Source: Allium sativum (lineage: Eukaryota > Streptophyta > Magnoliopsida > Asparagales > Amaryllidaceae). From it: 64,000 bases of DNA. Below the pieces are notes generated by a model that worked only from the letters and a program-made list of their open reading frames with translations, did not search any database and was not told the DNA's origin. Position numbers and translations under genes: made by a program. Numbering within the stretch: the stretch's first letter is position 1; every line of letters begins with the position of its first letter. This document shows positions 58,493-64,000 of this stretch, piece after piece. The stretch spans positions 206,845,231-206,909,230 of the forward strand of contig CM060912.1 of the NCBI GenBank assembly GCA_030737875.1. Direction: 5' to 3'.

Positions 58493-61096
58493 AAACACGA
58501 TCGCTGCTAGTTCCAAATCATGGGTAGGATACTTCTTCTCATGCGGCTTTAGCTGCCGACTAGCATAAGCTACAACCCTACCTCCTTGCATCAACACCGC
58601 ACCTAGTCCGGTACCACAAGCATCAGTGTATACCGTCATCTCTTCATTCCCTTTAGGAATGACTAGCACTGGCGCACGCGTCAACCTTCCCTTTAGATTC
58701 ATGAATGCATTCTCACACACTCCGTCCCAGACGAAGGACTGATTCTTCTTAGTCAACTGAGTCAACGGTGCTGCTATCTTGGAGAAGTCCTGGATAAAAC
58801 TTCGGTAATATCCAGCTAACCCCAAGAAACTCCTTACATCTGTCGCATTCTTGGGCGTAGGCCAATCCTGTACCGTAGCCACCTTCGCAGGGTCCACGGC
58901 AATACCATTCTCGGAAACAACATGATCCAAGAATCTCACTTCCCTTCTCCAAAAGTGACACTTAGAGAATTTCGCTTTCAATTGGTGTTTCCTCAACACC
59001 TCCATCACTATCCTCAAGTGTCCCTTGTGTTCCTCCTCTGTCCTTGAGTAAACAAGGATATCGTCTACGAACACAAGAACAAACTTATTCAATTGATCTC
59101 TGAATACTCGATTCATAAGATCCACAAAGTAGGCTGGTGAATTGGTCAACCCAAATGGCATGACCAACCACTCATAGAATCCAGACGGCGTCCTAAATGC
59201 CGTTTTCGGAACACTCTCATCCGCTACTCGGAGCTGATGAAATCCTTTCGCGAGGTCCAACTGGGAGAACACTCTTGCCCCTTCCAGTTGATCAAACAAA
59301 TCATCTATCCGCGGTAGAGGATACTTATTCTTCCTCGTTACCTTATTCAACTCGCAATAGTCCACACACAAACGAAGGGAACCATCTGCCTTAGTGGCAA
59401 ACACAACTGGTGCTCCCCACTCGGAGACACTCCTTCTAATAAATCCCTTCTTCAAAAGATTGTTGACTTGTACCCCGTGCTCTCGCTGCTCCCTTGGTGC
59501 CATACGACGAAGTGGCATTACTATAGGTCTGGCATCTTTCACTAAATCAATACGGAACTCAATCTCTCGGTGTGGTGGAAGCCCGGTCACCTCCTCGAAG
59601 ACGTCCGGATACTGGCCAACCACGGGCACATCTGACAACTCATCCTGCGGGATGTCGAGGGAATTTACAAAACTAGCCATAACCCCATCACTAGGTAGAC
59701 TACCAAACACTACCCTCCGCCCATCATCCGACCTAACTGTCACCAAAAATCCCTCACAGTCTACCACCACCCCGTATCTTTGGAGCCAATCGACTCCCAA
59801 TATAATGCCATACCCAGTAAAGCCCAAAACAAATTAATCACAAACAAACATACACCCATGACTCGATAAGACCAAATTCCTGCGTATCATACTAAGGCTA
59901 GTCGAACCACCAATCGGGTTCGTCACAACCAATGGTCTATCGACTATCTTGGGTTCCAGTCCCAACCTATCTACCAGGTCACTAGATATGAAGGAACGGG
60001 AAGCCCCAGTATCAAACAAAACTCGAACTGGTACATCATAAATAGAAAGCATACCTTGAATAACAACATTCTTTCCTTTCTCCGCCGCAGTTGGGGCATT
60101 CGACGAAGAAGGAACAGCATCAATAGCATATGCTTTCACAATCTGCTTCTCCTTAAGAGGTTGCAGACACTTATCCTTGAAATGTCCCACTTGACCACAG
60201 TTGAAGCACTTCTTATCCGCTGGCTTGGCCCGACAATCTTTGGCATAATGACCCTTCTTACCACGGCTGAAGCACTCAACATCCTTTTTGATCTTTTTCT
60301 GGCCACCCTTAGATTGGCCCTGCTTCCTCTTATTCTGAGAGTTATTCTTGCCTCCACCGCCTGCTTGCGGCTTTGGCCCTTCTACAGATGCAGCCTCAGT
60401 CTTTGACTTAGGGTAAAGACTCTATGATCTCAAAGCTTTCCCCACAATCGATTCAAAAGTCTCATCGATGTGGTTGATAAGCCTTTCCCCCAAGTATCCA
60501 TCCAAACCAGTAATGAACTTCTCATTCTTCTTCTCAGGAGTATCGATAAGAGATAGCCCATACTTTGACAAGGTGTCGAATTCAACAATATAGTCAGAAA
60601 CTGCCCTTCCACTCTGCTTGAGTTCCAAGAATCTCTTTAACAACACTGACTTCTAGGCAGTTGGAATAAAATTCTTGCTAAAGCGAGCCTTAAACTAATC
60701 CCAAGTAACATGATCTTCTGGAGTAGCTATTCTAATGGCATTCCACCAATTCATCGCTCGCCCTTGCAGCTGACGAGACGCTAGCCTTCTCTTCATCGCA
60801 TCCTCAAGACCCAAGTCATCGAAGATACGATCACAGCTATCCATCCAGTCCTGAACATCTGTGGCCGACTCCATCCCGTGGAACGGCTTCCCACTAAGGT
60901 TAGTGTAATCCTTGCACAACTTGGCGAAATCGACCCTAGGCGCCTGCACTACTAGGCCAACACCAACTCCGGGATTGGGAATTGCCCCTTGCACTTCTCT
61001 AAGCATGTCTCTCATGAGGTCAGTAAACATCGCCCTCATGTCAGCGGTATTCCCATTATTGGCTCCTCTACCAGAACCTCTAGCATATCGGCTCAT
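58493..61096 (-). pseudogene. Chromovirus gag-pro-RT-RNase H, truncated, stops only
   Basis: From ATG 61096-61094 (MSRYARGSGRGANNG) one frame holds to the break with no frameshift. Gag has MNWWNAIRIATPEDHVTWD; knuckles are CFSRGKKGHYAKDC (second Cys is Arg) and CFNCGQVGHFKDKC (intact). Protease: [26 protein letters not shown] and [10 protein letters not shown]. RNase H begins [15 protein letters not shown] and stops after ELAAIVFA. In-frame stops lie at about 60692 (after VTWD), 60653 (after IPTA), 60422 (after LRS) and 59834 (after FVCD). The single frame shows that gag and pol are one reading frame in this family. It cannot make a full polyprotein. Confidence 0.92.
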
Positions 61097-61280
61097 CGTC
61101 AATCTGTAAAAGGGAAACGATTAACGACCCCATAGTGGTGCTAGTGCAGTGCGGCTTCATTCTTATACTACTAATAGTATATATATATAGCTTTTGAAAA
61201 CCAAAGTAATCACAAATACGCGCTCTCGTATACGTACTATCTCTCCCTAGTGTCTTTCCCTAGGTTAACTACGCAACCTA

Positions 61281-61296
61281 GAGCTCTGATACCAAG
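61281..61296 (-). promoter_or_regulatory. tRNA-iMet primer-binding site
   Basis: The minus strand reads CTTGGTATCAGAGCTC right after the LTR; TGGTATCAGAGC is the plant initiator tRNA-Met complement, here without mismatch. Confidence 0.9.
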
Positions 61297-63921
61297 TGTG
61301 ACGGCCTGCCCCGCACCAACCGACATTTACTCCAAAGGTGCGCTGTACACATGTCCAGTTAGCACGGAACGGGTCGTCAGAAGGAAAAAGGAAGAAAGAA
61401 ATGAACATACAAAGAACCTGTAAAATGACTCACAGCGCATAGGATAAAATATAATAATAACATACTTGACATAAAACAGGTGAGATAGTGCATAAGCTGA
61501 AACAACTAACATAGCAGCGGAAAATGTAAGTACAGCTTATGATCCAAAGTTAAACATTATAACAACTTTTCAAACTGTCTCAAAGCAAAAGCAAGGTAAA
61601 GGAGGTACACTACTAATGCCCAAGTAGCGACCACCAACGACACAGGGAGAATATATATATATCATACGTGGAAGCCTCCTGCCCGCCTCCGAATCAGCTA
61701 CTCGCGCCCCACCAGCTAACCTGTCTCTAGTCTGCTCGTGTGAGCACCCAGAGTAATAAGAGGAGACATAAAACTCTGGGTCAGACATAAAGCCTGGTAT
61801 GAGCGATAAGCATCTAAACAGAACAATAACAGGTAGACTAAAACATACCTGAACCTGGACCTGCAACCAAAGAGTTAGCACTACATACTGTACTAAACAC
61901 TCTAAGGTGCCATATCAAACGGTGTAAAGATACGGAGGTGGGGGTGTGCATGTCATAATGATGGAAAACAATCAATCATAGCATCCATCCTCACATCTCT
62001 CACTCAGTGCGTAAAGCATACGATATTCACCACTTCGATCACCTAACATACCTTGCTACAATCACTTTACCCCATGAAGTCATAAATGGCTTCACTGCAC
62101 TGATAACGTAGCCACTAATCCTTTGCTATGTCCACTTGCCCCATGGAGTTATTCACCCCATCTGCGCTGGCTCATAGCCTTACCAATCCTTTACTATGTC
62201 CACTTGCCCCATGGAGTTATTCACCCTATCTGCGCTGGCTCATAGTCTTACTACACATCACCTTGCCCCTCAAGTCATAATGACTCTACTGCACTGATAA
62301 CGTAGTCTTGCTACCATCACCTTGCCCCTCGAGTCGCAATGACTCTACTGCACTGATAAGTAGCCCTTCATCCATTTTTAGTGGTGAATCGAAGTTATGA
62401 ACATCGACAACTCCTTAGCAAACGTCCCGCAGTAAAGCCCAACCATGAAGTGAACTCATTGGTTCCCAATTGGATCCTGAGCTCTAACTTCCCATATTGG
62501 ACTACCTTTGCATCTTGGGTTATTGGTCAATACTGGGTCGGGTCGGATTCCCCTTCAAGCCATCGGTTCGGGTCGGGTTCACTATGTTGTGTCGGTTCAT
62601 GGTCCTTCTCTGGTACGGTTAAGTTGGTTCGGGTCGGGTGTCCAACTTCGGGTCGGGTCGGGTGCCATCTCCCATTCCGTTCGTGCTTCCGCTCCGATCA
62701 GCTCCCTCGTCCTTCATTTGTTCCGATCTGATCCTCCTCTTTTAGCCGCTCCGATCCCCCTCCTTTATCCGATCCGATCCCAATATTGCTAGCATGGCCT
62801 TCCTTTTTGCCAGATTTCTCAAGTCTCAAGTTCCGAACCGATCGAATCCCTTGCCCAGTTCACTTATCTGATCCGAGCCACCATATCCGATCCGAAACAT
62901 GCACTGTTTCCTGAAGCTTTTCCAGCAAGTGTTTACGCCATTTGACGACGTTTTCGACCGTTCTAACTATTGAAATCAATCACAAAGCATATCATACAGT
63001 CATAGCAACATGCATAATCAATTACAAACATCAAAACATCAACATGATAGGTTAAAATGGATCAAACATACCCAAAACCCCATATTTCCCCTTAAGCATG
63101 TTTAGGTGAAACTAATGATAGGATTAGCAAAACTTAACCAAATTAACCCAAATTCATATCAGAGGTCTAAAACGTCATTTAAGAATTTATGGACATTTTT
63201 CCAGAATTTTATCATGTTTAAATTCGCTAATTAACACTAATTACCCTTAATTAGCCATAATTAGTGAGGAACTATGCAAATCACTCACCTTAGCCACAAA
63301 CAAAACTTAGATCTGAAATAAATCTCTGATTTAGTGCGAATCTCGATGCTAAATAGCAGCTCTCACGTTGATTTGGTGTAGATCTCCCTTGATTCGATGT
63401 TGCTAAGCTTAATCCTTGATTAGAAGATGATTTGGAGGTGATTTAGATGTTGGAGGCCATTTTAAGGGTTTCTTGGAGATAAGTGGAGGCTAGAAATCTG
63501 AAATGGAATGATTCTCTAACTCATTTCAGCCTCCCCATAACCCTAATCCCGAAATGGGTTATGAGCCTATTCATTAATCACCCTATTTGGCCCGGTTAAG
63601 CAGTTTTTCACCTTCCAAACCTTAATTCAGCCATATCTCCCAAACGGTAAGTCCGTTTGGTTATTATGACCACTCTACGGAAGGGTAAACCATCAAACGA
63701 ATCTAATGGAAGTGGTTTCAGGCCAAATTCCTTTCTAATCAAAAGTTATGGCCAAAACAAGATCAGCTAGGGGCAAAACGGTCATTTGAAAATCGACAAA
63801 ATTATGAACATGGGAAATGACTCTAATAGATGTTTCCCAAAGTTACATGACCATACAACCTCATATGGGAAAGAAATAAATATTCTACGATCCTCCGATG
63901 CGTAGAATGCGGGTTGTTACA
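61297..63921 (-). repeat. 5' LTR of the truncated chromovirus
   Basis: 2625 bases, TGTAACAACCCG to GGCCGTCACA on the minus strand. It is clearly homologous to the other copy's LTRs but more diverged, with its own tandem repeats at 62050-62370. Confidence 0.9.
62050..62370. repeat. Tandem repeats inside the truncated copy's LTR
   Basis: A 68-base unit with CTATGTCCACTTGCCCCATGG and CTGCGCTGGCTCATAG is present twice (62123 and 62191 on). Related shorter units with CACCTTGCCCCTC and GACTCTACTGCACTGATAA repeat at 62260-62370. The other copy's LTRs show a single related phrase. Confidence 0.8.
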
Positions 63922-64000
63922 ATACCACACGCCAACTCCACTTCCTTACTTCTGATTGGACTCCCTTTTCCGACTGGCTCTCCTTACGTTGCCATCTCAG
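63922..64000. other. Flank of the truncated chromovirus, no gene seen
   Basis: 79 bases to the window edge; nothing recognised. Confidence 0.5.

Larger units (their letters stand above)
58493..63921 (-). mobile_element. Truncated second chromovirus copy (5' LTR to RNase H)
   Basis: On the minus strand a 5' LTR, primer-binding site and gag-pro-RT-RNase H follow in order and belong to the same family as 46815-56697. The copy stops inside RNase H at about 58493; integrase, chromodomain and 3' LTR are not in the window. The outer LTR end reads TGTAACAACCCGCATTCTAC in reverse at 63921. Confidence 0.9.

Overview
The window reads as plant nuclear DNA, probably from a eudicot. It is strongly AT-rich, has GT..AG introns, carries broken copies of plant genes (CSC1-like channel, serpin, XBAT-type E3 ligase, PDC-E2, eIF5A), and is filled with nested plant-type transposons. 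I found no intact host gene, no rRNA or tRNA gene and no CRISPR array. It looks like an intergenic, heterochromatin-like block built by repeated insertion and decay.

Layout. 1-605 is a degenerate AT-rich short tandem array. 865-1572 is a decayed 3' part of a CSC1/RXW8-like gene. 2191-4465 is a MULE-like element with imperfect terminal inverted repeats (TIRs) and inverted internal tandem arrays. 7186-22432 is a 15.2 kb CACTA element with a 3-bp ATT target-site duplication (TSD). It holds a dead Ptta/En-Spm transposase gene, a 6.46 kb TG..CA block read as a solo LTR, and a second CACTA-type element (8267-12859) with a serpin fragment and a DUF4283 gene. 23055-34673 is an old minus-strand Ty3/gypsy element of Tat type with two LTRs. 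It has itself been hit by hAT-type elements, one of which carries a BED zinc-finger ORF.

35541-46569 is an 11.0 kb CACTA element with TGA TSDs. It carries fragments of at least three unrelated host genes (XBAT31/32/33-like ankyrin E3 ligase, PDC-E2 with a retained intron, eIF5A). It also holds four small nested DNA transposons, three of them with exact TSDs (one MULE MITE, two hAT). 46815-56697 is a complete but disabled chromodomain Ty3/gypsy element (Tekay/Del-like) with TAGTC TSDs. 58493-63921 is the 5' half of a second copy of the same family on the minus strand. Its pol gene breaks off inside RNase H against the 3' end of a LINE (about 57900-58492).

The genes do not form a pathway. The main biological content is the transposon structure: two CACTA-type elements loaded with host-gene fragments, several elements bounded by exact target-site duplications, and a layered insertion order readable from the nesting. 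Element ends were placed by eye from terminal motifs and TSDs; family names rest on protein motifs recognised by reading.
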